From Cereibacter changlensis JA139 (lineage in GTDB: Bacteria; Pseudomonadota; Alphaproteobacteria; Rhodobacterales; Rhodobacteraceae): a DNA stretch of 47,157 nt. The translations under genes and the position numbers were made by a program. The notes beneath the pieces were generated by a model. The model saw only the letters and a list, made by a program, of their open reading frames with translations. It did not search any database and was not told where the DNA came from. Shown here in pieces: positions 39,242-46,489 of this stretch. Location of the stretch: NCBI RefSeq assembly GCF_003034985.1, contig NZ_PZKG01000026.1, positions 1 to 47,157 of the forward strand, in the 5' to 3' direction. The stretch's first letter is position 1. The number at the start of each line of letters is the position of its first letter.

Positions 39242-40395
39242 AGCGTCACCACCCGGACTTCGCTGCCCTTGGCCGACAGCGCGATCTCGCCCCGGCAGAG
39301 CCGGATCGCGTCATTGCCGAAGGCCTCCAGCCGCCAGCCGCGCATGGTCGGCAGGTCGCGCTCGCCCGCGGCGATGGCGTCGAGATCGCCCGACGAGGCG
39401 ATGAGCTTGGCCGCCACGCCGAGGCTTTCCGACTTCGCCTTCAGCAGCACCCGCAGCAGGTCGGCCAGCGCCGGGTTCACCTGCAGCTGCTCGCGGCTGA
39501 GGTCGGGCTTCGGCAGATCCTCGGGCCGCGTCTCCACCCCGGCCTTCACCGCGGCGAGGATGCCGTCGGCGATGTCGCCGCGCCGCCCCTCGCGCATCAA
39601 CAGGCGCGAGCGGCCCAGCTCCTCGCTGTTGCTCGGGCGGGTGGAGGCGATCTCCAGCAGAGCGTCATCCTTCAGCACCCGGCTGCGCGGCACGTTGTGG
39701 CTCTGGGCATAGACCTCGCGGAAACGGGCCAGTTCCTTGACCACGGCGAGGAATCGGCCCGAGGTGGTGCGGGTCTTGATCCGGAGCCAGGCCTCTTCGG
39801 GATGCACGGTATAGGTGGCCGGGTCGGTGAGGATGGCCAGCTCCTCCTCCACCCATTTCTGCCGGCCGGTCTTGGCGATCTGCGCCGCAAGCCATTCGTA
39901 GATCACGCGCAGATGCGTCACATCGGCCAGCGCATAGGCCTTCTGCGCCTCGGACAGCGGGCGGCGCGACCAGTCGGTGAAGCGCGAGGTCTTGTCGAGC
40001 GGCTCCTTGGCGATCTTCTTCACCAGCGTCTCATAGCCGACCTGCTCGCCGAAGCCGCAGACCATGGCGGCCACCTGCGTGTCGAACAGCGGCGTCGGGA
40101 AGACCCCGCCCTCGACGAAGAAGATCTCGAGATCCTGGCGGGCGGCGTGGAACACCTTGACCGTCGCCTCGTGGCGGAACAGGTCGTAGAGCGGCTCCAG
40201 CGACATGTCCTCGCCCTCCACCGGGTCGATCAGCACGGCCTCGCCGGTCTTGCCGGGCAGCGCCATCTGGATCAGGCAGAGCTTCGACCAGTAGGTGCGC
40301 TCCCGCAGGAACTCCGTGTCGATGGTGACGTAAGGGGCTTTCTTGGCGGCTTCACAAAAGGCGGCCAGAGCCTCGGTCGTGGTAATGGTCTGCAT
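39238..40395 (-). CDS. rnd: Ribonuclease D
   Basis: 3'-5' exoribonuclease of the DEDD superfamily that trims tRNA 3' ends. It has 385 residues. Seen: Asp26 and Glu28 in VTIDTEFLRERTYW, Asp88 in FHAARQDLEIFF, the YALADVTHL block carrying the Tyr/Asp pair, then an HRDC-type helical domain from about residue 210. The ATG at 40395 follows an in-frame TTG and is preferred. Confidence 0.95.
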   Translation of the reverse strand: MQTITTTEALAAFCEAAKKAPYVTIDTEFLRERTYWSKLCLIQMALPGKTGEAVLIDPVEGEDMSLEPLYDLFRHEATVKVFHAARQDLEIFFVEGGVFPTPLFDTQVAAMVCGFGEQVGYETLVKKIAKEPLDKTSRFTDWSRRPLSEAQKAYALADVTHLRVIYEWLAAQIAKTGRQKWVEEELAILTDPATYTVHPEEAWLRIKTRTTSGRFLAVVKELARFREVYAQSHNVPRSRVLKDDALLEIASTRPSNSEELGRSRLLMREGRRGDIADGILAAVKAGVETRPEDLPKPDLSREQLQVNPALADLLRVLLKAKSESLGVAAKLIASSGDLDAIAAGERDLPTMRGWRLEAFGNDAIRLCRGEIALSAKGSEVRVVTL

Positions 40396-40509
40396 CAATG
40401 TCCCGCGTCTGGGGTTAACGGGGGCATCCCGCCAGACCGCTATAGGCGGCGTGACCGGAAAAATAAAGGTCTCGCGGCGCTTGGCGTGGAAACCGTGGCG
40501 GATCGGCCT

Positions 40510-41100
40510 TCAGGACAGGAAGATCGGGCTGCGGTCGCCCGCCGCGAAGCGCCGCAGCACCGCCGGATAGAGTCGATGCTCCTGCGCCAGCACCCGCGCG
40601 CCGAGGCTGTCGGCCGTGTCGCCCGGCAGCACCGGCACCCGCGCCTGGCCGAGCAGCGGGCCTTCGTCCAGCGCCGCCGTCACCTCATGCACCGAGCAGC
40701 CCGCCTCGGTATCGCCCGCATCGAGCGCGCGCTGATGGGTGTGCAGCCCGGTGTATTTCGGCAGCAGCGAGGGATGGATGTTCAGCATCCGCCCCTCGAA
40801 GCGCGCCACGAAAGCGGGCGTCAGCACCCGCATGAAGCCGGCGAGGCAGAGGATGTCGGGCTCGGCCGCGAGGATCGGCTGCAGCAGCGCCGCCTCGAAG
40901 GCCGCGCGGTCGCCCTTGAACGGGCGATGCTCCACCGCCGCCGTGGCGATGCCGAGCTCTGCCGCGCGCTTCAGGCCCATGGCCCCGGGATCGTTGGAAG
41001 CGACCAGCACGGGCCGCGCCGGATGGTCGCCGGTCATGCTGGCGACAAGGGCGAGCATGTTGGAGCCACCCCCGGAAATCAGGATGGCAACGCGTTTCAC
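40510..41100 (-). CDS. purN: Phosphoribosylglycinamide formyltransferase
   Basis: Uses 10-formyl-tetrahydrofolate to formylate GAR in purine synthesis. It has 196 residues. Seen: [16 protein letters not shown] at the N-terminus, [13 protein letters not shown], the catalytic block [20 protein letters not shown] (Asn and His), and [18 protein letters not shown] with the catalytic Asp. The GTG start at 41100 overlaps the purM stop (GTGA), so the two are translationally coupled. Confidence 0.95.
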   Translation of the reverse strand: MKRVAILISGGGSNMLALVASMTGDHPARPVLVASNDPGAMGLKRAAELGIATAAVEHRPFKGDRAAFEAALLQPILAAEPDILCLAGFMRVLTPAFVARFEGRMLNIHPSLLPKYTGLHTHQRALDAGDTEAGCSVHEVTAALDEGPLLGQARVPVLPGDTADSLGARVLAQEHRLYPAVLRRFAAGDRSPIFLS

Positions 41101-42143
41101 AGCAGCGCGCCGGTGTAGCTGACCCCCTGCCCGGCGGTGACCTTGCCAAGCGGCACGACCGTCTCGCCCTGCTCCTGCAGCAGCGCGGTCAGCGCCTCGG
41201 CCTGGTCGGCGGCGACCACGGCGATCATGCCGATGCCGCAGTTGAAGGTCTTCAAGAGCTCCGGCTCGGCCATGTTGGCGGTTTCGGCCATCCAGCGGAA
41301 CACCGGGGGCAGCTGCCAGGCGCCGAGGTCGATCAGCGCGCCGTGGCCCTCGGGCAGGACGCGCGGCAGGTTCTCGGTCAGACCGCCGCCGGTGATATGC
41401 GCCAAGGCATGCACCCCGCCCGCGCGCACCGCGGCCAGCGCCTGCTTCACATAGAGCCGCGTCGGCGTCAGCAGCGCCTTGCCGAGCTTGCCCTCGGCGA
41501 AGGGCGCGTCGGACTCCCAATCCAGCCCCGAAACCTCGACCACCTTGCGCACGAAGGAGTAGCCGTTGGAATGGACCCCGTCCGAGGCGAGGCCCAAGAG
41601 CACGTCGCCGATCTGCACGCCCTGCGGCAGATCCTGCCCGCGCTCCATCGCGCCCACGGCGAAACCGGCCAAATCGAAATCGCCCTTGTGATACATCCCC
41701 GGCATTTCCGCCGTCTCGCCGCCGATCAGCGCGCAGCCCGAGGCCTCGCAGCCCGCGGCGATGCCCTCGATGATGCGGGCGGCCTGATCGACCTCAAGCT
41801 TGCCGGTGGCGAAATAGTCGAGGAAAAACAGGGGTTCCGCGCCCTGACAGACCAGATCGTTGACGCACATCGCCACGAGGTCGATGCCGATGCTGTCCAC
41901 CTCGCCGGTGTCGATGGCGATGCGCAGCTTGGTGCCGACGCCGTCGGTCGCGGCCACCAGCACCGGATCGGCATAGCCCGCCGCCTTCAGGTCGAAGAGC
42001 GCGCCGAAGCCGCCGAGACCCGACATGGTGCCGGGGCGCTGGGTGCGCTTGGCGGCAGGCTTGATCCGCTCGACCAGCGCGTTGCCGGCGTCGATATCCA
42101 CCCCCGCATCGGCATAGGTCATCCCGTTGTGAGTCGTGGTCAT
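41097..42143 (-). CDS. purM: Phosphoribosylformylglycinamidine cyclo-ligase
   Basis: Closes the imidazole ring to AIR in purine synthesis. It has 348 residues. Seen: [72 protein letters not shown] (nucleotide-binding signature) and [24 protein letters not shown]. First gene of a purM-purN pair, standard in proteobacteria. Confidence 0.96.
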   Translation of the reverse strand: MTTTHNGMTYADAGVDIDAGNALVERIKPAAKRTQRPGTMSGLGGFGALFDLKAAGYADPVLVAATDGVGTKLRIAIDTGEVDSIGIDLVAMCVNDLVCQGAEPLFFLDYFATGKLEVDQAARIIEGIAAGCEASGCALIGGETAEMPGMYHKGDFDLAGFAVGAMERGQDLPQGVQIGDVLLGLASDGVHSNGYSFVRKVVEVSGLDWESDAPFAEGKLGKALLTPTRLYVKQALAAVRAGGVHALAHITGGGLTENLPRVLPEGHGALIDLGAWQLPPVFRWMAETANMAEPELLKTFNCGIGMIAVVAADQAEALTALLQEQGETVVPLGKVTAGQGVSYTGALL

Positions 42144-42262
42144 GGCGCGGCCCCTGCAAGCAATCAGACTGCCTCCGCATAGACGATCCCCGCCCCCCGC
42201 GCAACGCGAAGCCAGCCCCCTTCGCCGCGCTCTTGGGACGGACCCCGCCCGGCAGCGAAGGC

Positions 42263-42291
42263 TTGACCCCTTCCCCCGTTGGCTTTAGTCC
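42263..42291 (+). promoter_or_regulatory. Candidate tRNA promoter
   Basis: TTGACC (42263-42268), 17-base spacer, TAGTCC (42286-42291), 12 bases before the mature tRNA 5' end. Confidence 0.65.
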
Positions 42292-42302
42292 AGACCCCGG
42301 CC

Positions 42303-42378
42303 GGGCCTGTAGCTCAATGGTCAGAGCAGGGCGCTCATAACGCCTTGGTTGGGGGTTCGAGTCCCTCCGGGCCTACCA
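42303..42378 (+). tRNA. tRNA with anticodon CAT (Met or Ile2)
   Basis: A 76-base cloverleaf with encoded CCA. Acceptor arms are 42303-42309 and 42368-42374, with two G-U pairs including the first. D-arm GCTC/GAGC, anticodon arm GGGCG/CGCCT with loop CTCATAA (anticodon CAT), five-base variable loop, and T-arm with loop TTCGAGT. The D-stem/anticodon region and first base pair are not those of an initiator tRNA. Similarity of the anticodon-stem flanks to E. coli ileX leans toward tRNA-Ile2, which is lysidine-modified, but elongator Met cannot be excluded by eye. The gene is intact although an integrase gene follows directly. Confidence 0.95.
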
Positions 42379-42400
42379 AAGCAACCTGTTGATACCAAAG
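42349..42400. other. Probable left attachment region at the tRNA 3' end
   Basis: The tRNA T-arm and acceptor end sit 91 bases before a tyrosine integrase gene reading away, the usual arrangement when a phage integrates into a tRNA 3' end and restores it. The octamer TACCAAAG occurs at the tRNA terminus (42374-42381) and again at 42393-42400, possibly part of the core or an adjacent binding site. The matching right copy lies outside the window. Confidence 0.6.
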
Positions 42401-42424
42401 AAAAACCTTGATTTTCGGCTAGTT

Positions 42425-42456
42425 GTGCCGTTTTTCGTGCCAGAGCTGGTGCCAGA
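42425..42456. repeat. Three GTGCC repeats with 12-base period before the integrase gene
   Basis: GTGCC at 42425, GTGCCAGA at 42437 and GTGCCAGA at 42449 are exactly 12 bases apart. They lie between the tRNA end and the integrase ATG (42470), where arm-type integrase or excisionase sites are expected; that role is inference. Confidence 0.6.
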
Positions 42457-42469
42457 AACGGGGTAAGCG

Positions 42470-44173
42470 ATGGCCGGAAAGTTGCGATACTGGAAGGAAA
42501 AGGGCGGGCGCTTCTTCGCGAGGATCGCTGTCCCCAAGCACCTTCAGCCCTATCTCGACCGCCCGCGCAGCGAGTTAATCGAGGCGCTTGGCGCAGATCG
42601 GCGCGTTGCACTGCGCCTTCACCCGGCAGCGGTTGCACGGCTTCAGCACGAAATCGACCTTGCCCAGAGCCGAGCAGGTTCGGGAAAAGAACCGATCAAG
42701 GCCCCTTCCACACGCGCGCCGATCACGACCGCCGACTTCGGTCGCGCCATATGGCAGCGCTACTCGGCTGCGTTGGAAGCCGACGAAGCCGCACGTGCCA
42801 GCTATCCGGGCAAGGCCGACATCAAGAGCGAACGCGACAAGCTGATGCAGGACGCAAAGGCGGGCCTGATCGGCGATGACGCTCTTTCCCAGCTTGCGGC
42901 CTCGCTCGACTTCCTGCTTGTGCGAGACGCCCGCTCTATCGACCGAGCGATCCGGGAAGCCCGTCTGGCAGCGCTCCGGCGGGAGTTTGCAGCGGGCGAG
43001 ACGCATCAGGTGCAGCACGAGATTGACGACTACCTCGACCGCCACGGCCTGACGGCGGAGGAGGGCAGCGCAGAACGATCAGTGCTGGCGAACCAGATGA
43101 TGCGGGCCGAGATTGAGGCACTGAAGCGCACCCTCGAACGCGACGAGGGCGACTTCGGCGGTCAACCCTCTGACCCCGTGGTGAAGCCGCCCGCGAAGAC
43201 GGAAGAGCTAGAGCCCGTCCGGCTGTCGAAGCTCTGGGAGGACTATCGCGACAGTCGGATTCAGGCTGGCTTCCTCCGGGACAAAGGGCGGCGTCAGGAG
43301 CCGGTCATGCGCCACCTCCGGGCCTACCTGAAGCACGACGACGCCCGGAAGGTCACAAAGCGAGACCTGATCGCGTGGCGCGAGCAGCTAATGACCATCG
43401 ACAACCTCGCCGCCAAGACCGTGAGCGACATCTACTTGTCCACCGTGCGATCCGTGTTCGCTTGGGCTTATGAGAACGAGCGGCTGCCGGACAACGTGGC
43501 GGAGAAGGTCAGGCAGCCGAAACCCCGGAAGACCGATGGCAGGGAGAAAGGCTTCACGGACGAGGAGGCCGTCGCCCTGCTGCGCGCGTCCCGCGCCCAT
43601 GTGCCAAAGCCGAACCAGTTCGGCTTTGTGCGCGAGACCTCCCACATGACAGCCGCGAAGCACTGGGCTCCCCTGTTGGCTGCCTTCACGGGCGCGCGGA
43701 TCTCCGAGATCACGCAGCTCCGGAAGGAGGATATACGGCAAGAGGGCGACCGCTGGATCGCGCGGATCACCCCGGACGCGGGAAGTGTGAAGTCCGGCGG
43801 CTATCGCGACGTGCCCCTGCACCGGCAGATAATCGCGCTGGGGTTCGGGAAGTTCGTGCAGGCCGCGACGCCGGGGCCGCTGTTCCACGGCGCGACTGAC
43901 CCCAAGCACTACGCCAGAGCAGCACAGAGCGTTTCCGACGAGCTGGGAAAGTGGCTGCGCAGCCTGAAGCTGGTTCCGCCGGGCGTGCGCCCAAACTACG
44001 GATGGCGGCACCGGCTCAAGACGCAGGCTCTTGAGCTTGGCCTGACCATGAGGGTCATCGACGCCATGCAGGGACACTCAGGCCGAACCGCAGGCGAGAA
44101 CTACGGCGACGTGACGCTGGTCGCGAAGGCGAGGGTCATCGACGCCCTACCGGACTACCCGCTGACCCTCTAG
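42470..44173 (+). CDS. int: Tyrosine recombinase (phage integrase, DUF6538-type N-terminus)
   Basis: Site-specific recombinase of 567 residues. The N-terminus (LRYWKEKGGRFFARIAVPKHL, about 5-25) is the DUF6538-like arm-binding start; a core-binding SAM-like domain covers about 240-340 and the catalytic domain about 360-560. Seen: Arg410 in FTGARISEI, His514 with Lys517 in GWRHRLKT (Lys where many family members have Arg), His536 in GHSGRTAGE, and nucleophile Tyr545. The gene sits 91 bases from the tRNA and reads into the element. It presumably inserts and, with partners, excises the element. Confidence 0.94.
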   Translation: MAGKLRYWKEKGGRFFARIAVPKHLQPYLDRPRSELIEALGADRRVALRLHPAAVARLQHEIDLAQSRAGSGKEPIKAPSTRAPITTADFGRAIWQRYSAALEADEAARASYPGKADIKSERDKLMQDAKAGLIGDDALSQLAASLDFLLVRDARSIDRAIREARLAALRREFAAGETHQVQHEIDDYLDRHGLTAEEGSAERSVLANQMMRAEIEALKRTLERDEGDFGGQPSDPVVKPPAKTEELEPVRLSKLWEDYRDSRIQAGFLRDKGRRQEPVMRHLRAYLKHDDARKVTKRDLIAWREQLMTIDNLAAKTVSDIYLSTVRSVFAWAYENERLPDNVAEKVRQPKPRKTDGREKGFTDEEAVALLRASRAHVPKPNQFGFVRETSHMTAAKHWAPLLAAFTGARISEITQLRKEDIRQEGDRWIARITPDAGSVKSGGYRDVPLHRQIIALGFGKFVQAATPGPLFHGATDPKHYARAAQSVSDELGKWLRSLKLVPPGVRPNYGWRHRLKTQALELGLTMRVIDAMQGHSGRTAGENYGDVTLVAKARVIDALPDYPLTL

Positions 44174-44235
44174 CGGACCAGATGAGTTATAACATAACAT
44201 TTTTCTTGTCGGCTGATTCGCGATGTGAGATTCTA

Positions 44236-44257
44236 CTGTCAAGATAATTCTTGACAG
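44236..44257. promoter_or_regulatory. Perfect nine-base dyad just upstream of the portal gene
   Basis: CTGTCAAGA (44236-44244) and TCTTGACAG (44249-44257) flank TAAT. The right arm runs into the AGGAAA ribosome binding site and ends nine bases before the GTG start of the portal gene. It could be a repressor operator over a promoter (TTGACA lies at 44251-44256), an RNA hairpin masking translation, or an integrase gene terminator. It is the only sizeable non-coding gap (93 bases) inside the element. Confidence 0.7.
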
Positions 44258-44266
44258 GAAACGCGC

Positions 44267-45475
44267 GTGACCATCGGCCAGAAGATCAAGACCGCCTTCG
44301 GCTTCAAGACCGAGGAGAAGGCGTTCGGCCTGAATAGCCCCGAGGCGCTGGCGCTGTTCGCCGGGCAGCCCACCGCCACCGGGATGCACATCGGCCCCGG
44401 CAGCGCCATGCGCGTTCCTGCTGTCGCTTGCGCCGTCGGGCTGATCTCAGAGACGGTCGGCACCCTGCCCCTGAAGCTGTTCAACCGCGCCGACAAGGCG
44501 ACGGTGCGCGATCATCCCGCCTTCCGGCTCATGCACGGCGAGGCGAACGAGTGGACCAGCGCCGAGGAGCTGCGCACACAGCTCACCGCCGACGCTCTGC
44601 TGCACGACGCTGGCGGCTTCGCCCTTGTCGTGCGCGGTCTGGACGGCAGGCCGTTGGAATTGCACCGGCTGAAGCCCGGCACCGTGGCGCTGCAAGAGGA
44701 TACGGACGGCACCCCGTTCTATCGCGTCTCGACCAGCTCCGGCAGCGAGCTGCGCCCCTTCACCGACATCCTGCACGTCCGGGCGTTCGGGGGTGTTGCC
44801 CCCATCACCCTTGGCCGCGAGGCCATCGCGCTGGCCGTCGCGTTCGAAGCCCATATCGGCGACCTCTTCCGCAACGGCGGACGACCCTCCGGTATCATCA
44901 AGTCGCCGAAGATCCTCGACGTGGAGTCAAAGAAGAAGCTGGCCGCGAGCTGGTTCAGCACCCACTCAGGGCGTAACGCTGGCGGCACGGCAGTGCTCGA
45001 CGAGGCGATGGAATATCAGGCCCTTTCGACCACCCTCGCCGATGCACAGTTCGCCGAGAACCGCCTCGAACAAATCCGCGAGATCGCCCGCGTCTTCAGG
45101 GTGCCGCCGACGATGCTCTTCGAGCTGACGCGCGGGACGTGGAGCAACACCGAGGAAATGGCCCGGCAGTTCCTGTCCGTCACCCTGAAGCCGTGGCTGA
45201 CGAGCTGGTCATGGGCCTATGCGCGTTGCTTGCTGACACCGGCGGAGCGGGCGCAGTTCTATGTCGAGTTCGTCACCGATGATCTGCTGACCACCAGCCA
45301 CGCCGCCCGCGCCACCGCCTACGGCCAGTATCGCGGCATGGGCGTGATGACCGCGAACGAGGTCCGGGCGGGCCTGAACCTGCCCCCGCGCCCCGAGGGC
45401 GACGACCTCGCCAACCCCTACACCTCGACCGGCACCCCCGAGGCAGCCAACGACGCAGAGAGCGAAGCAGCATGA
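44267..45475 (+). CDS. HK97-family phage portal protein
   Basis: Dodecameric ring protein at the capsid vertex through which DNA passes. It has 402 residues. Seen: RVPAVACAVGLISETVGTLPLKLF near the N-terminus, the hinge region with LHRLKPGTVALQEDTDG, DILHVRAFGG and GRPSGIIKSP, and the family stretch ENRLEQIREIARVFRVPPTMLFE followed by NTEEMARQFLSVTLKPWLT. GTG 44267 has AGGAAA upstream. The gene normally just upstream, the terminase large subunit, is missing; the integrase is there instead. Confidence 0.94.
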   Translation: MTIGQKIKTAFGFKTEEKAFGLNSPEALALFAGQPTATGMHIGPGSAMRVPAVACAVGLISETVGTLPLKLFNRADKATVRDHPAFRLMHGEANEWTSAEELRTQLTADALLHDAGGFALVVRGLDGRPLELHRLKPGTVALQEDTDGTPFYRVSTSSGSELRPFTDILHVRAFGGVAPITLGREAIALAVAFEAHIGDLFRNGGRPSGIIKSPKILDVESKKKLAASWFSTHSGRNAGGTAVLDEAMEYQALSTTLADAQFAENRLEQIREIARVFRVPPTMLFELTRGTWSNTEEMARQFLSVTLKPWLTSWSWAYARCLLTPAERAQFYVEFVTDDLLTTSHAARATAYGQYRGMGVMTANEVRAGLNLPPRPEGDDLANPYTSTGTPEAANDAESEAA

Positions 45476-46134
45476 TGCGCACCATCCACCTGCACGGCTC
45501 GCTGGGCGAGAAGTTCGGCCATCAGATCAAGCTCGACGTGCAGACCATCCCCGAGGCCGTGCGCGCGCTCACGGTGGTGCTGCCGGGCTTCCGCGACGAG
45601 TTCCAGTTCGGCGCCTGGCATGTCGTGGTCGGCAAGACGGTCGAGACCGGCCTCGACCTCGATATTGAGGGGGTTGAAGGCTTCAATCTCGGCAGCCGCG
45701 ATCTGCACTTCGTCCCGGCGCTGGTCGGCGCGAAGCGGGGCGGGCTGCTGAAGGTGGTTATGGGCGTGGCCCTGATGGGTCTCTCGTTCGGCTTTACGGG
45801 CGGCATCATGGGGGCGGCGGTGTTCGGGACGACGACAGTCGGCAGCATTGTCGGCACGTTGGGCCTGAGCTTGGCGGTTGCCGGGATCTCGACGATGCTC
45901 GCCCCCGAAATGGAAGCGGAGAACGACGAAGAGTCGTTCCTGATGACCGGCCCGACCAATGCCGGGCGCGAGGGCAGCATTGTTCCTATCGTCTATGGCG
46001 AGGTCATCACCGGCGGCGTCCTGATCTCCGCCGAAATGGACATTGACCAGCTCAAGGGGGAGGACGGCCAGCCGATCAACACCGCGCTCAACCTCTTCAG
46101 CAAGAGCGGCGAGCAAGGGGCGACAAGCCGATGA
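45472..46134 (+). CDS. Phage tail-tip assembly protein, lambda gpI (TipI) family
   Basis: Protein of 220 residues. Seen: the ubiquitin-like N-terminal part MMRTIHLHGSLGEKFG...LDVQTIPEAVRAL to about 85, with FVPALVGAKRGGLLKVVMG leading to a Gly/Ala-rich hydrophobic central part (about 95-145), and the C-terminal segment FLMTGPTNAG followed by GSIVPIVYGEVITGGVLIS, matching the GPVN...VPVxYG region of lambda-like TipI. Such proteins act with the central tail fibre protein J. It overlaps the portal stop by four bases. Its place between portal and protease is unusual for a tail gene. Confidence 0.85.
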   Translation: MMRTIHLHGSLGEKFGHQIKLDVQTIPEAVRALTVVLPGFRDEFQFGAWHVVVGKTVETGLDLDIEGVEGFNLGSRDLHFVPALVGAKRGGLLKVVMGVALMGLSFGFTGGIMGAAVFGTTTVGSIVGTLGLSLAVAGISTMLAPEMEAENDEESFLMTGPTNAGREGSIVPIVYGEVITGGVLISAEMDIDQLKGEDGQPINTALNLFSKSGEQGATSR

Positions 46135-46156
46135 ACAACACCGAGAGAGACGACCA

Positions 46157-46489
46157 ATGACCACCACGATCCGGCATCACGCCTATTTTGGCACGATGAA
46201 CTTCGTCTTCGCCCTCACCGATCCAATGATCGCCGAGCTTGAGCGCCTGACCGACACCGGGATCGGTGCGATCTATCAGCGCGTGGTCGCGGGCGCTTTC
46301 AGCATGATCGACCTGCCCGAGATCATCCGGCTTGGCCTGATCGGCGGCGGCACCGCTCCCCAGGACGCCGCCCGGCTCACCGACACCTACGCGCGCAATC
46401 GCCCCATGGCGGAGGTGTTCCCGCTCGCCCTCGACATCCTCGACGCCCGCTGGTCCGGCAGCCCTCAAGGGCAGGAGGTTGCAGCATGA
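46157..46489 (+). CDS. GTA-type tail assembly chaperone
   Basis: Protein of 110 residues with the pattern of GTA gp10/phage TAC_11 chaperones: FALTDPMIAELERLTDTGIG, then YQRVVAGAFSMIDLPEIIRLGLIGGG, and a helical C-terminus. These help the tape-measure protein during tail assembly. GAGAGA lies before the ATG. Its stop overlaps the protease start by four bases. The family call rests on this layout and spacing, so it is moderate. Confidence 0.7.
   Translation: MTTTIRHHAYFGTMNFVFALTDPMIAELERLTDTGIGAIYQRVVAGAFSMIDLPEIIRLGLIGGGTAPQDAARLTDTYARNRPMAEVFPLALDILDARWSGSPQGQEVAA

Noticed and set aside
42303-44173. Disruption of the tRNA by the integrated element
   Set aside because: The cloverleaf is complete, including CCA, so the gene remains functional.
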